From Crocodylus rhombifer (taxonomy: Eukaryota > Chordata > Crocodylia > Crocodylidae), in NCBI GenBank assembly GCA_038503035.1, contig JAVSML010025178.1, forward strand, positions 228,149 through 292,148: a stretch of 64,000 bases of DNA, given 5' to 3'. Position numbers and translations under genes: made by a program. Positions 25,635 through 37,959 of this stretch are shown here, piece after piece. Within the stretch, counting starts at the first letter, position 1. Each line of letters starts with the position of its first letter. The notes under the pieces were generated by a model, which had not been told where the DNA came from, did no database searches, and saw only the letters and a list, made by a program, of their open reading frames with translations.

Positions 25635-25889
25635 GAGGGGTGTCAAACTCACATGGCCCGCAGGCTGGACCAGACCGCTGGGCTCCTCACAGGCTGAATC
25701 CAGACCTGGCAGCAGTGATGGTAGCAGGGCAAGCGGGGCTCTGGCAGCACAGCCCTTGCTGTCGAGAGCCTTGGTGAATGGGCCCCCACAGCCCGAGATT
25801 CTGCGGCAGGCCCCACCACTGAATTGGCTTTCCAGAAGCCTCATAGGCTGAAGGGATCCAGGTTGTGGGTTGTATGTTTGATGCTTCTT
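25635..25889. mobile_element. hAT-type non-autonomous transposon, 255 bp
   Basis: The left end GAGGGGTGTCAAACTCACAT pairs with the right end, which on the other strand reads AAGAAGCATCAAACATACAA; similarity continues through the GCAGGCTGG/ACAACCTGG block. Flanking octamers CTTTAGCA (25627-25634) and CCTTAGCA (25890-25897) differ at one base and act as the 8-bp target duplication. GGGGTGTCAAACT ends are common among vertebrate hAT elements. The interior is GC-rich compared with its surroundings. Confidence 0.72.
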
Positions 25890-25897
25890 CCTTAGCA

Positions 25898-28889
25898 GAT
25901 CAGTAGCCAGCCCAGTGATCCCAATAGCCTTGAAGGAAATGTTATGCAAAGGCATGGGACAGGCAGCTGTAGATATATGAGCCATAGAAAGAGGGCTTTG
26001 GTTTTCTCCAGCTCAGGTTTCTCGGACTCCATTTTTCTCAGGGTTGGGAAGCAGTGTGAATTCCCCTTAAATACCACGTGCCTGTCCCAGACCCGCAGCT
26101 TCCCTCTCTGGTGGCCAAACAATTGAGGAACTCCAAACTGCATGACTGAATATTCAAGGAACTTTACAGTCCCCTTCCCCTTCCCCTCAGCCTGTAGTGC
26201 TGGTAAATGCTGCTACCGAACACACATTAAACCTGTCCTCATATATAATGCAAATGTCAAAACATTTCCTCTTGTAACTCTGGTCTTTTCTTGATAGACC
26301 TGATCCCTAGTTCTAATCACGCTGCTTTGGGTGCCTGAACTAGCAGTCCCATTCCTGTCACTGCTGCACTGCGCACAACTGAGAATAGGCTGTTTCCTCT
26401 GACTCATTTAGCTAAAACAATGGAGCCGCCCAGGCCAGAATCATCCCTAGGGACTTCAGCAGAACTCTACCAGGCTAAATTTGGCCCCTGAAGTACGACT
26501 GGTACAGAATTAGTGATAATCCCTTGGTTTTACACCTCAAGGCCCTTTTTCTAACTCTCTCCTTTTCTCCAAGGTCTTGACTAATCCCTGGCTTCAACCT
26601 GTCTCATAAATCTGGCGTTTGGGGTACCTGGGAAGAACATAATACAAGATGAAAAGCAACTTTTTTTTTTGGGAGAAGGGAAGATCCAATTCTCCCTCGG
26701 CATGAACACTGACCTACTCCTCACTGCCTTGAGGTTGAGAAGGAAGGGAAACCTTCATTCCCTTTAGAGATTGTCAGAGGAGCTGGCCAAAGGGGGTCAG
26801 TCAAGAGCAAAATGGAAATGAGCAAGCTGTAAGGAATGAAGGGCTGAGTTCCAGTTGTCTCTGTGGACATACACCAGGCTGTTGCAAAGAGTACTGCAGG
26901 GAGACGTGTTTGGCCAGAGTCCTGTGCCTGTGTAAAGCTGTGCTGAAGCCAAGAAGGACTCAACTGTGAGCACCTCACTGCAGGAAAACCCCTCCTGACT
27001 TCAGTGAAGCAGCAGGATCAGGCCCTTTGAGTCCAACATAACTTATAATCTTTAAAGCCCCACCTGGCAAAACATATGCAAAGCTTCGCCTACTACCCAC
27101 CCTATATATGTACATACACATGCATGCACAGAGCTATACAAAATACAGGCAGAAAAAAAAAATCCATTAATATAAAAAAAGGAACAAAGAGTAGAGTGTG
27201 CAACTGGAGAAGCAGAAAATGTCTGTGTGTCCAGAAAACGCCTCCCCTCTTTCCGTCTTCCCGGCCCCATTCCCTGTCATGACAACTCAGAGCCTTTCTA
27301 ACTTTCTCATTCCATTGACAATCCTTCAAAGGCTCTAGGATTCAAGGGAATTTCCTATTTCATTTTCAAAATCTCATTTTCCTTTTCAGGCTGTTAAAAA
27401 CCATTCTAAAGAAGCAATGTTCAATGTACAGTGTAAGAAAATGCTGCTTCATGCATAATGTTTAAGTCACATTAGTTAAGGTGTTTGGTATTATTACATT
27501 TCTCCCCATCCAGAGTTTACTACAGAGCAACACCTTTGAACGCTTAAGCTAGAATCCCTGTTCATTACAAAAATATTTTTCCTGTCCTGCCAAGGGATTC
27601 TGGTCACTGTAAAGTTGTTCAGTTTTACTCGGGTTAGTATGGGGTTGGGTATGGTGCTTCGTTATGGCACGTGACATTGTCCACTTCTTCATAGTTGTTG
27701 AGTTTCATGTGCAGCACGATTAGGGTATAGGCGCACACTGACCACCACACGCCACTTGGTAATTGTAGGGTTGCTGGTGAATGCTGGTCTCTACACGTTG
27801 TCTGGCTACTACAGAGAGAGGGTGTTAGCTGTATTAGTCTGAAGCTTATGCCACTTCGAACTGGTCAGTTTCTGAGGTGCCAACTTGCCCTGCCTTTGGG
27901 TATTGTAGGTTGCCTAGCAGCTCCAAGATCCTGACACTTATTTAATTTATTTATTTTAAAAAAGGTAATTTAAATATTGAAGCATGAACACTTTTAAAGG
28001 ACATACAGAGGCACTGCAAAGAGATACAAGGCCCAGAGGGAAAGAATCTGGACCAATGGTGGGCCTTTATCCACCTTTGCTGTGTCCCTTTAAAAGGGAG
28101 ACGTGTCCCTGTTGTGTGTGTTTCCACTCAGGCCCATCCCTCTTGCCTGGATCTGTCAGTTGGCGTGGATTTCAGCCTCAGAGAAAGCACATGACTGACT
28201 TTTGATACTTGGCGTTTTTGCAGTGCATATTAATGTCCCTGTGAAAACAGCAAGGCATTAGCCGTTCTCAGAGGCTTGAGTTACTGTAAAAATCTGCACC
28301 AGACGCAGGGTTTAAAAGTTCAGATAAAGGAAAAGATGGAATGAAAAGGAGAAAAAAAAAGAAAAAAGCAGCCAAGCACTGACTTGAAACATAGTTCCTA
28401 GTGCCTGGGTTTGACATGACTGGGTAACAGCTTCCCAAATGTTCTGAGAGAGAGAGGGATGGGAAGAGCAGCCCAGCCAGCTGGCTGAAGAAACCCAACT
28501 TTGCTGTTTGCTGATAGGTGATCAAACCCAAAAGTGGATTTAACCCATTAGCAGAGTCCTTCCAGGTGGCAGGGCTCAGACACCAAGTCCCGTGGCTGCG
28601 ATTCAAACCAAAGATTCTGGATGTCGGGGTGGGAGGTGATAACCCCACTTCTGGAAGCTGTGGCCCTCTCCTCCAAGAAAAGCTTGTGGGATGCTACTGT
28701 GAGGGACAGGCCAGCTGGCTGAAAGAAAGACAAGACCCACCCTAGATGACTGCCCAAAGCTCAACCCAACTGCTGAAAAATGTTTGCTTTACTTCCACTG
28801 TGAAGAGAGATGTTTTTGAAAGAACTCTTTGATTCAATGGGGGGGGGCATTTCTACAGCATTTATCACCTCTGAATCTAAGCACGTTTA
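25898..28889. other. Intergenic; nothing recognised except a short repeat trace
   Basis: CTTCCC repeats near 26168-26187 and the 27815 trace. No exon-like segment was found. Confidence 0.5.
27815..27850. repeat. Short trace of the 22.9 kb repeat family
   Basis: GGGTGTTAGCTGTATTAGTC followed by TGAAG resembles the head of the repeat at 22917. Only about 30 bases are comparable. Confidence 0.3.
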
Positions 28890-29005
28890 CAAATGTTGAT
28901 AAGTATATCCTCATTATGTCCAGCAGGACACAAAGAGGTGCTGTTTTCCTCATTCTACAGAGAGGGAACGGAGGCAGAGTGAGGGCCACTTTGCACCAAG
29001 GGAGG
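28890..29005 (-). repeat. MIR SINE fragment (antisense)
   Basis: TATATCCTCATTATGTCCAG, TTCCTCATTCTACAGAGAGG and GAACGGAGGCAGAGTGAGG match the inverse MIR pattern of the form CATTTTACAGATGAGG. The ends are approximate. Confidence 0.6.
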
Positions 29006-30154
29006 TGCAACTCCTTAATCGTCCACTGGTGCTTCAGCTGGGTCCTGCACACAGGTGCACTGCAAGGGAAAGGATGAGGCTCTGCTCTACCAAGAGATTG
29101 GGTAGAGCCCATTAAGGACAACTTAAAGCTGCCTGAAACACATGCACAGGTCAGAGTATGTTGAGGGAGTCCAGCCCACATGCACACCCCATCCAGAGGC
29201 AAACAGTGATGTCATTGGGGCTCAAATACACACTGCACAGATTGTCAAATAAAACCCTTAGATTTCTTTTGTGCTGACAGAGAAGCTGGAAGGCAGACAC
29301 TTCACTTTCTGCTGTTTCAGGCTCTGGTGAAGGGCTGAGGGAGATGAAAACAGGCAGGCCCAAGCTGCAAAATTGACCATGGTACTGTTTTGAAAATGGA
29401 GACCAGGTTGACAATGATATAATGAAATTAAAGAGGAAGAATCCTGTCAAAATAAATAATTAATCTCCAAGGTAAATTATTGATGCTGCCTTGATATGGA
29501 CCCTAAATCATTTACAAGGCCAGTGTGTAACCAAACATTTGTAGCACTGACATTACGGCAGGGCAAAGGATGCATATCCACCAACGGAAGGGCAAATGGT
29601 TTTGTCCAGGCTCCAGGGGAGGCTTTGAGACAGATCACTGAGCTCTGTTACAGTGGGAAAGGCAGGACCACAGAGCATTCAAAACACGAAACCAGGGGGG
29701 AGGGAGGGGGGAGCCAGGATCTTCCAGTGAAGTGCAAGCTGTCTTCAGCTCAACGTGCCTTGTGAGTGACCTGGTGCCCAGAGCAAAGCACAATGCTTTC
29801 ACGCCACATTGCACTGCACTGGACACTGACTGGTACTCACGGGCTTGGTTCTCGATACACGGTGGCTGCAACTCCAGTCACTTCACTGGTGTTACTCCAT
29901 TTTTACAGTGCTGGAAGTAAGGTCGGAGTCAGGTCCCTTCCTGTCAGCCTTTGGCCAGGAGGCAGCCTGCTGCAATGTCTTCTGAGGAGCCATGTCACTG
30001 ATTCCAGAATTGGTCAAGGAGAGTAACTTCCATAGAGGCATCTTACAAGGCAGCATTATGGCTATGGTTTGGGTGAGATGCATTAGAGCAGCATGTGCAG
30101 GATAGCAGCAGAATGCTCATTCTCATACCCCTGAGGCCAAACCATGTATTTTAA
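29006..30154. other. Intergenic; nothing recognised
   Basis: Unique sequence with chance frames only. Confidence 0.5.
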
Positions 30155-30197
30155 GTGTGTGTATGTGTTTGTGTGCGTGTGTGTGTGTGGGGGGGGA
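30155..30197. repeat. GT microsatellite ending in a G run
   Basis: Interrupted GTGTGT stretches lead directly into a run of about eight G. Confidence 0.9.
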
Positions 30198-30615
30198 GCC
30201 TCTAGGGTTTTCTTCCTACTTCTCCTGTCCTGTACCAGCTGGTCCACAGGACAGAAGTCAAATGACTCAATAAACCCTGTCCTGAACAAATTTTTCCCAC
30301 TTATATTCAGGTATAACAATATTGCCTCTGCCATTATTGTGCCGGTTGGCCTCCTGGGGCCACCATAGAAATGCTTGTTTTAGTAGGGGATTAGCTGCTA
30401 TTTTTACACGATGTTCCTTACGTGGTCATCTCTTTTCCAATACTACTCATATTATTGTAGGCTGCTGCTCCTGTTCATCATCAATGAAGTAATTCAAAAT
30501 TATCTTCAACCCCTCCCCGAAGCTTCCAACCATCTCATTTATGCTGGTGGAGTCCACAGCCTTCACTGGAATCATTCTAGGTTTCCACCACTGGGACCTG
30601 AATCACGCTGTCCCT

Positions 30616-30725
30616 ACTCACTGAGCATCACTGAGCTGAGCAGCCCTGAGCATCTACACAGCACCACTCACTGAGCAGCACTGAGCATCTACAGAGCACC
30701 ACTCACTGAGCATCTACAGAGCACC
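30616..30725. repeat. Three-unit minisatellite with units of 50, 35 and 25 bp
   Basis: Each unit begins ACTCACTGAGCA and ends with GCATCTACA(C/G)AGCACC. Units span 30616-30665, 30666-30700 and 30701-30725, successively shorter by internal loss of CACTGAGC-type sub-repeats. Confidence 0.8.
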
Positions 30726-30839
30726 AGGGTAGCCACCCAAAAGACAGGCCAGCAGGACAAGGAAATAGCACTCAGAAAGCAGAGAGGGAATGAAATTCTA
30801 TTCACGCAACTCATAGCTCAGTTTGTTTTCAATATGCTG

Positions 30840-31180
30840 GCTGCACATCTGAAAATATTATCATCTCTTCTAGTCCCCTCCTCTCAGTGTTTTGACAGTC
30901 AGCATTGATGGGCTGCGTGTGTTAACACAGTCACTAAGACCCGCACCCCCCTTTTCCTTCCCCTAGTGCCTGGCTGCACAGGGCATGCGCTGTCTGCCTG
31001 ACACTGTCTACAAACTCTATTAGCTTTGTAATTAAAAACAGCTGTAATCTGATCAGGTGGAGATCACGGTTACAAAATGAAGGAAGCCATTAGCAGGAAA
31101 TGTTGTGGTTTGGGCAGACATCAAATCAGTTTAAAGAGATTGGATTTCATTGTTTTTATACAGTTACTCCATTACTATAA
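30840..31180. promoter_or_regulatory. Enhancer-like unique block with E-boxes and a RUNX site
   Basis: CAGCTG (31039-31044), CAGGTG (31054-31059) and TGTGGTTT (31104-31111, RUNX consensus) lie within 75 bases, alongside TTGTAATTAAAAA. The sequence is unique and shows no transposon signature. Confidence 0.33.
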
Positions 31181-32108
31181 TGCACTAGCTCCATTTAACT
31201 GACTGGCTCAGAGGAGCACTCATAAGGCAGTAGTGACATCTATGTGAAATGAACGGCATATACCGAAAAGTCCAAGGAGATAGCAATGAAATGTACACCC
31301 CTCATTTTGCAGAGAATATTAATGTACAATGAGCTCCTGAACATCCTGAATCTTTTGTGTTTCCTAACCCCACTCCATTCCTCTATTAGCTATTTTAGCC
31401 CCTTGCTGTTCTGGGACAATCTTCCCAATCCTGCTCCGTTCCAAACACCTTTCCTCTCTGCAGTTACAGGCTGAAGTCTGCGGACTCACAGGTCCAATTT
31501 CTCACCAGCAGGGGAGTGTGAGAACTAAAACCACAAGAGTCGTTGCTCTTGGCTTCCGCTAGCCCATTTCCTATGCAGAAATGTCAACCCATCCAGGCAC
31601 AAGCTGGAGTGTGGGATATTTCAGCTCTGATGGGGAATTTCATTCCAAAAAGAGGGAGAACTTCTTGTATTATGCAAGGATGCCAATACACCAAACGCAG
31701 GCCAAAGTGCTTGCAGCGCAGTGAATTTTTGTGATGTGATTCAAAGTCATTGCCACCTGGATACGTATTCACTAATACTTTGCATTCTACTCTTGACTCA
31801 GTCGTGATCAGGCCAATCATATTGCAAGGGACCTAAATATGGTTCTCACATGGCCTCAAGATACTATGGGAATGAGTGCCAACACAAAAACCCAGATCAG
31901 TATCAATATCAGTAGGCATGTGCTCTCTCTTGTCTTGAGGACCAGATGCATTCTCATTCCTAGGGATGGCAGGGGCTGGGGGGCAGAGGGATTCACCCTG
32001 CTCTTGTGTGACTCTTCTTATTTCTGGGGTGATACTAGTGTCTGGCAGTGATGCACAGCCAGCCAGTAGTTCAGAAGATCTGACTCAATCCCACTCTAAA
32101 ATAAAGCA

Positions 32109-32143
32109 GGAGAGAGAGAGAGAGAGGGAGGGAGAGAGAGAGA
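32109..32143. repeat. GA microsatellite
   Basis: GAGAGAGA with two GGGAGG interruptions over 35 bases. Confidence 0.9.
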
Positions 32144-32220
32144 ACTTCAGTCCCAGGCTGATTTTTTGATTTTCCTATTTAATACCTTCATATTTGCAAG
32201 AACTCAGTGCTAGCCAATGT

Positions 32221-32415
32221 TTAGAGTAGTGAACTGAGAGTTAGGATGCCTGGGTTCTAGTCTCAAAAATGTCACTTCTTTGTACCTCAGCATACCCTTC
32301 TGTAAAATAGGGGCAATTATACTTCGCTGTTTCAGGGACGCAAGGCAGGTTGTAAGGTTTCATTAATAAGTTTGCTTTATGATCTTCAGGGAAAAGGTGC
32401 TATGGAAATGCAAAT
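32221..32415 (+). repeat. MIR SINE
   Basis: The segment GAGTTAGGATGCCTGGGTTC, then CTTTGTACCTCAGCATACCC and TGTAAAATAGGGGCAATTAT, follows the MIR core and 3' region. The tail GGTGCTATGGAAATGCAAAT matches the LINE-derived end seen in sauropsid MIR copies. Divergence is high, as expected for this ancient family. Confidence 0.8.
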
Positions 32416-34109
32416 ATTTTTACATTTGACTACAGAGAGGTGAGTTCTGCCTCAGATACATGTCCCACTGAAGCTTTAGAAGTTCCCCCAGTAACACAGA
32501 GCTCCAAAGAAGATAAATAATACAACCCACCACCTGAAGCTCCTCATGAGAGACATAAAGATAAAGAGGGGTCTGCAAATAAGTGATCAGCCTGATTCCT
32601 ACAGTCTGCATCAATCTACGCAAACAGAACCTCACTTGCTCTGCTGAAACCTTCTCATTATCCTTACGTCCCTCTTGGCTAGGAAATGGCTCTGTCAGCT
32701 TTGTACTAATCCAGTTCTAATGTAAAAAGGCAAAGTTCTTCCCTCTCTGCCACCTCCTCTCCCCTCTGCTTCCCATCCTCCCTCTTACAAACTGTATCAA
32801 ATGCATCAAAGCCCAAGTAAATTATGTCCCCTCTGACCTGCCGGCAGTAAGTTCAGCCACAGTACATTAAAGCAGTGGCTGTGGTTTCATGGTCAGTGGT
32901 GATGGAGCCAGAAAATAAATGTAGGCTCTAATCACACAACTCCCTTTGCCTTCAAAACTGAACTATAAAGTCCAGATCCAGAACCAAATTCCCTCAAAGT
33001 TCAAAGGTGGTCAAGACCTGGGTTTTGATTCAGCTCAGTCTAGAAAAAGGGCTGGTTGGGAAGTTCGGGGGTTCTCTACACCAAATTATGGGTAGAGACC
33101 CACATCTACTCAGATATCTCTAAGATAAAAATCAATGGACAAAATACCCATTTTGGGGTTTTCTGAGGCTCACAGTAGGCTATAATGGGGATCACTCACT
33201 ATAGCTTCAAGATGGGTTGGGATCACTCAGGTTGCTCGAGTCACCCCTACGTTACTAGAGCTCTTTAATGTTTAGCAGCTTCTCACAGGGTTTCATACAA
33301 ATATTATTTCCCCTCTTGATCTTTTCCAGACTCTGGGTCACTCCATGATGATCCCTCACAAGAGTCATGGCCCTCAGTGAATGATTCTGTGTGTGGTCTG
33401 AGTTTTGAGTTCATAACAAAACATAAAATCAGGTCTGCTTCATGTGGTTTGGGGTTTTGTTGCAAAAGATGCCCATATCTCTGCAGATCACCCTCAAAGT
33501 TCATATTATGCTGTCACATACATAGAGGAAACAGAAATGTCCTTATATACTGGTCTACTGAGGACCCGCATCAACCCAAACACATGAAGGGAACATGTAT
33601 TACTCAGGATTAATAAGGTGACTGAAGCATTGTCTTTTTCTGCTAGGGAAGCATCATGTTCATCAGTGAAAGTACCTACCCTATGATACACAGGCGTGTA
33701 TGGGAGAAGGAACAAACATGCATTACAGCTAACGTGAATCCATTCTGACAGATGTGCTAATTCCTATTATATAGACAGCATCCTTCAGCAGATACCCATA
33801 TTAGGCCTTTTCCAGCTGGTGCTCAAAGTTTCCATACAGAAGAAGACCTGAGCAGACATGTGGTGTCTATGTCCCTTACAGGCACATCCTAAACTTAACA
33901 AGGGGCCCTTCTGTGAGCCTATGGATTGAAAGGAAGGAAGGAAAGTCCAGCTGGCAATCAAATTTATACCCCCAAAGTCTATTGCTGTCCAGGTATTCTT
34001 TCCATAGCCCGGGAAGTCCTACACAGAGCGAAGTGTCTTCATCTGAATTCTAAGCCGGATTCTGCCCTCAGGAATGCCCATGGGTACTTCCAAAGCAGAA
34101 GCACCAAAC

Positions 34110-34330
34110 TGGACCTGTAAAGCCTTTGCCGGCAAAATGAATATTATGAAATATTTTTAGCAAGCCCTTGTCAGGAGAGAATTTCTTTGTGTCCTTTCGA
34201 GGAGCCCGCCGGATCTTTCATCGGTTTGTTTTTCTCATTAGCCGGCATAAGCTTTGTTCTTATTTAATAAAGATTAGGATCTGCTGCCTCCAGCCCTCTC
34301 TTTTTGCTCCTCTGTCAGGCCTGTGGGGGC
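34110..34330. promoter_or_regulatory. Enhancer-like unique block
   Basis: The stretch has AATGAATATTATGAAATATT, CATCGGTTTGTTTTTCTC (forkhead-like) and TTATTTAATAAAG, plus three CCGG-containing words that are unusual for the local base composition. It is unique and uncoded. Confidence 0.3.
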
Positions 34331-37300
34331 TCGGTCTGCAATGACATGTTTGATGTTGGGCTATGGAAGTTTAAATGCGGGACAGAAGCTGGCCAGACTC
34401 AGGCATTCACTTCTTGGAGAATTCTCTGCTTCCAGCCCTGGCTCCGCAGACCACGTCCCTGCTGCCAGTTTCTCCTGATCTTAGTGGCAAGACTGCCCTC
34501 CACGACAGAGGTCAACTGCATCTCTCACGAGGGAAAAGGAGAAGGGGATGGGACAGAGAACTTTGGAGCCGTTGTGTGGGATCACTCCAAGGTCTCTAGC
34601 ATCTTGCCAGCTGGCTCAAAGAACTGCAGAGGTCCCGATCTGATAGATTTAGAGAGGGAGGGAATGTATGAGGGACTGAGGGAAGTACAGAAAAGCGGAG
34701 AAGGTCTAATAAAAAGAAGTACAGGCCATATGCCTTACACAGGGCAAACACTTATACCAGCATTTGAGGATGAGGGCAGGTAGTGGATCTTCTATCCCAC
34801 ACGTACATTATAAGCTGCTTTCTAATCAGAAAAATAACAGTGTTCCCCCCACAAGTGAATCAGCCTTAGGAAATGGGTTTAAAATATTCACAATAGTTCT
34901 AGGAGCCTCTAAATTAAGTCACTGAAGGTCTATGAGCTTTGCTAAGCCCCAGTTTCACTGACCGCAGCTGTCAGGCATTTCCAAAGACTAACTTCAGAGC
35001 ATGGTGGGGGGCAGAGGGGTCAAAGGGAAGGAAGAACCTGGCTGCTTCTCATTAGTTTGTCCAGCAGCCTGCTTTGGAACAGGGGAGGATTGTATGTTGC
35101 CAGAACTGTACAAACCCAAAGCAAATCCTTCCTGGTTCCCTAACCTTAACCGCATACATGCAAACCAGCTTAAAGGATGGAGCTCCCTATAAGCTCCTTT
35201 AGGTATGCGCCTCAACAACTATAAGACAAATAACAAACCTTCAACCTGGTTCTTGACAGCTGAACTGCAAACATTTAGGAATTACAGTAATCGATGGCTG
35301 GTCAGATTAGTAGGAAGTTATTGTAAAGGTGAACGTTAATTCATGGCTGGCTAGGTCACCACTTCAAGCCAGGTGAGGGCTGTCCAATTGGACAGTGTGA
35401 GCCCAGTACTTAGGGAGAGCATGCCCCCACCATAGCTGGCACCAACTGTGGACTAAATAGCCCACGGAAGCCAAATCCCCCCACCCCAACCCCATCAAAG
35501 CTGGTGATACCAAGTAAGAGCCTGATGCACGTTAGGCTGGTGTAGGGAAAAGGCTGGTGCCAAAACTTCGCTATTACAAAATAGAGACTATTTGTCCCTG
35601 GGCAGTTGGTCAGACACATTACACCAAGTTGAAATGCACGTTCAGGTACATCAACCATAGGCCTTCTAGTTTACTTTCTTAGCTATTGGCTAGCTATATA
35701 ACCTTTTCCCAGCTGTTCACTGTTCTGTGTCTAAAGTTACGTAACTCTAAAACTCTAACACGGATCTACTTCCTCACAAAGATGATGTGGTTTATGCAGA
35801 AGTTGTTACATACTAGGAACAATATAAATTCCATGCAGATATTGCACTACTGACCTGGATTTTTTTTATGTCTTGGAGTTCTTATTTGTGTTTTTTTCAC
35901 TTTAAAAAACAGATACAAATGTTCACCTCTAAGCAGCTTCAGCATGCTTATTAGTACAGTGATTTTTGCATATGTGTATATCTATCTATATAAAGGGCTG
36001 GGTAACTTTACAGCCAATGACATTTATAGCTTTGTAAGCTAAGATAAAGGTAATAGACCTCATGCTTCAGGGCATAGACTGTTTGTCTGCAGGGGTCAGG
36101 AAGAAATTCTTCCAGCCTGCCTCCCTTCCCTCCCTCCAAAACAGCCTTACACAACTGGCCAGACTGGGTATAATGTGGGTTTAATTTTTATTTCCTGCCT
36201 TCTTCTGAAGAAACCAATATTTCTTTGGAATATTTCTTCTTCGGAAAATTTTTGTTTCCTGCCTTCTTCTGAATAAACCAGTTTTAAAGCTAGATACAAG
36301 ACTTGATAGATCACTCTAGCATAAAATTTCCTATTTTCCTATGCTAATGCTTTTATTACACCCAGAAACATTTAAGACATCAGTCTTCAAACAGTCCCAT
36401 TTTAAATAAATTCACTCCTATATATTTTTGCATTACTGTTGTGTTTTCCTCTTCTGGCTATTTGAAAGAGAGTTTTATTATTAGGCCAGTTGGTGGAAAA
36501 ATCAAATTTCAAAGCCACATATGAATGTATGCATGGGAATCAAATTTTTAATTTATGTCTACCAGTTTTCCTGCCAGGGACTGCACAGTTATCCAATCAA
36601 AGAACAGAAACTGTACCATGTGAATTATCTGACCAATCAAACTAATCAGCATATTTCAAAAATCAAATGTGTTCAGAGGAATGTTCATGCTTTGGTTAAG
36701 TAAAAAATATGCCAATACTGATTGAATGGTTTAAAATCAGGAATGCATCCAAGAACATTTTAATAGGGATATTAAATGAGCATGAAAAAAACCCCAATGA
36801 CTAAAAAAAAGCTAAATCTCTCATTTACTCTAAATACAAATTATTCATTCAGATTTAGTGCTAAAGACAGATCCTTCTTGCAATGGGAGAAACTGGGCTT
36901 CCTTTATAGGCATTTTTCACAACTTAAAAAAGAGTGACTTTCTCTGGGTGAGATAAATCACAGCAAAATAAAATCCAGTGTTTTTTCTCTTTGCTTCCCA
37001 TTGATTTGTTCAGTGCCATGGAACAAAGGTTGGGGGTGGGGTGGGGAGAGAACCCTTAATAAAGATAAAATCTAGTTCTGATGTCTATAAAAACCAAACC
37101 CAGATTCCCACTTACTTAGATGTGAGCTCCAGGGATGGGAGAATGGAGAATGGAGTTATTTATTAATAGAAGGGCATTTCAATATAGATCTAAGGAGGTG
37201 ATACTGGCCAAATGGAGCCATTTAAAGGACTAATCCTCAGTAGGTTCTGTCCAGCCAACCCAGACGTCTCCACCCACAATATGTCCAGGAGATGATTGCT

Positions 37301-37503
37301 TTTAATCACCAAAAAACATGGCCCAGGGTGCAAACTGTCTGTGATTCGCTTCAGCTCCTACAGAAAGTTGCCACAATCTGACCACACTCCCCAAGAACTT
37401 GTATTTTTTCATCTGGGAGCCAGATCCCTTTCACCTAGTTATTCCTGAGGCCCAAAGAGGCATAAAACAGTGAGCAGGAATTTCACCTGCAGTCTCTTCT
37501 CAG
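34331..37503. other. Intergenic; nothing recognised beyond a local duplication
   Basis: A 159-codon chance frame begins at 34304 and is rejected. The duplication at 36190 is the only structured item. Confidence 0.5.
36190..36282. repeat. Local direct duplication of about 24 bp
   Basis: TTTCCTGCCTTCTTCTGAAG plus AAACCA near 36190 recurs near 36254 as TTTCCTGCCTTCTTCTGAAT plus AAACCA. The offset is about 64 bases, with AATATTTCTT words between. Confidence 0.7.
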
Positions 37504-37644
37504 TTGGTTTCCTGCCTGGCATGGAGAACCACTGTGATACACACATGGGCTGGTTTCTTGATTGTCCTGGCACTGTGGATCAGCATTTCTATGTCTGCAA
37601 GAGGAAGAGAACATGTGTATGACGGGGAAGAGAACAAGGATTTG
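37504..37644 (+). other. Candidate coding exon with hydrophobic segment, unidentified
   Basis: A 141-base stretch lies between an acceptor-like CCTGCAGTCTCTTCTCAG (ending 37503) and a donor-like TTTG|GTAAGA (37644|37645). It is open in phase 0 over all 47 codons. Its product has a hydrophobic core GFLIVLALWISI, then a charged tail GREHVYDGEENKDL, the layout of a signal peptide or membrane anchor with the start of a mature chain. There is no ATG at the beginning in this frame. ATAAAA lies upstream at about 37461. The read-through continuation RYYILM has a faint resemblance to the NPY/PP family helix (RYY followed by a hydrophobic residue), which I regard as chance. No family is recognised. Confidence 0.22.
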
Positions 37645-37959
37645 GTAAGATATTACATCTTGATGCAGGCAGTTGCAAGGTACAGATCAAATATGGCTGT
37701 ATAATTTGACAGTTCTCAGATGGTAACACGACACACTGCAAACCCCAGGAAGGGCAACTGTTTCTATTCATACTAACTTAGAAATAGCAATGGTGTACAA
37801 TGCTTCCATTGCACATGGGTGGGGCTCTTGTCCCAATCAGATGCAAATTTGGGCCCCACCAACAACTTGCCAAAAATCTCTAATTAGCACCTTTGCCCAC
37901 TCTTGGCATGGCTCCCTGCTGCAGCCCAAATTTTCTCTTCAGTCTGCAGGAACTCATTA

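Larger units (their letters stand above)
31181..34109. other. Intergenic apart from a MIR and a GA microsatellite
   Basis: No gene signal was found. A GGAA tetramer run occurs near 33930. Confidence 0.5.

Noticed and set aside
34304..34783. 159-codon plus-strand reading frame
   Set aside because: No ATG-context, domain or hydrophobic pattern resembling a known family. It overlaps an enhancer-like block and looks like a chance frame in GC-richer DNA.
37645..37704. RYYILMQAVARYRS read-through resembling the NPY/PYY helix
   Set aside because: The similarity is a few residues, the amidation/cleavage motif is absent, and a strong donor site precedes it.
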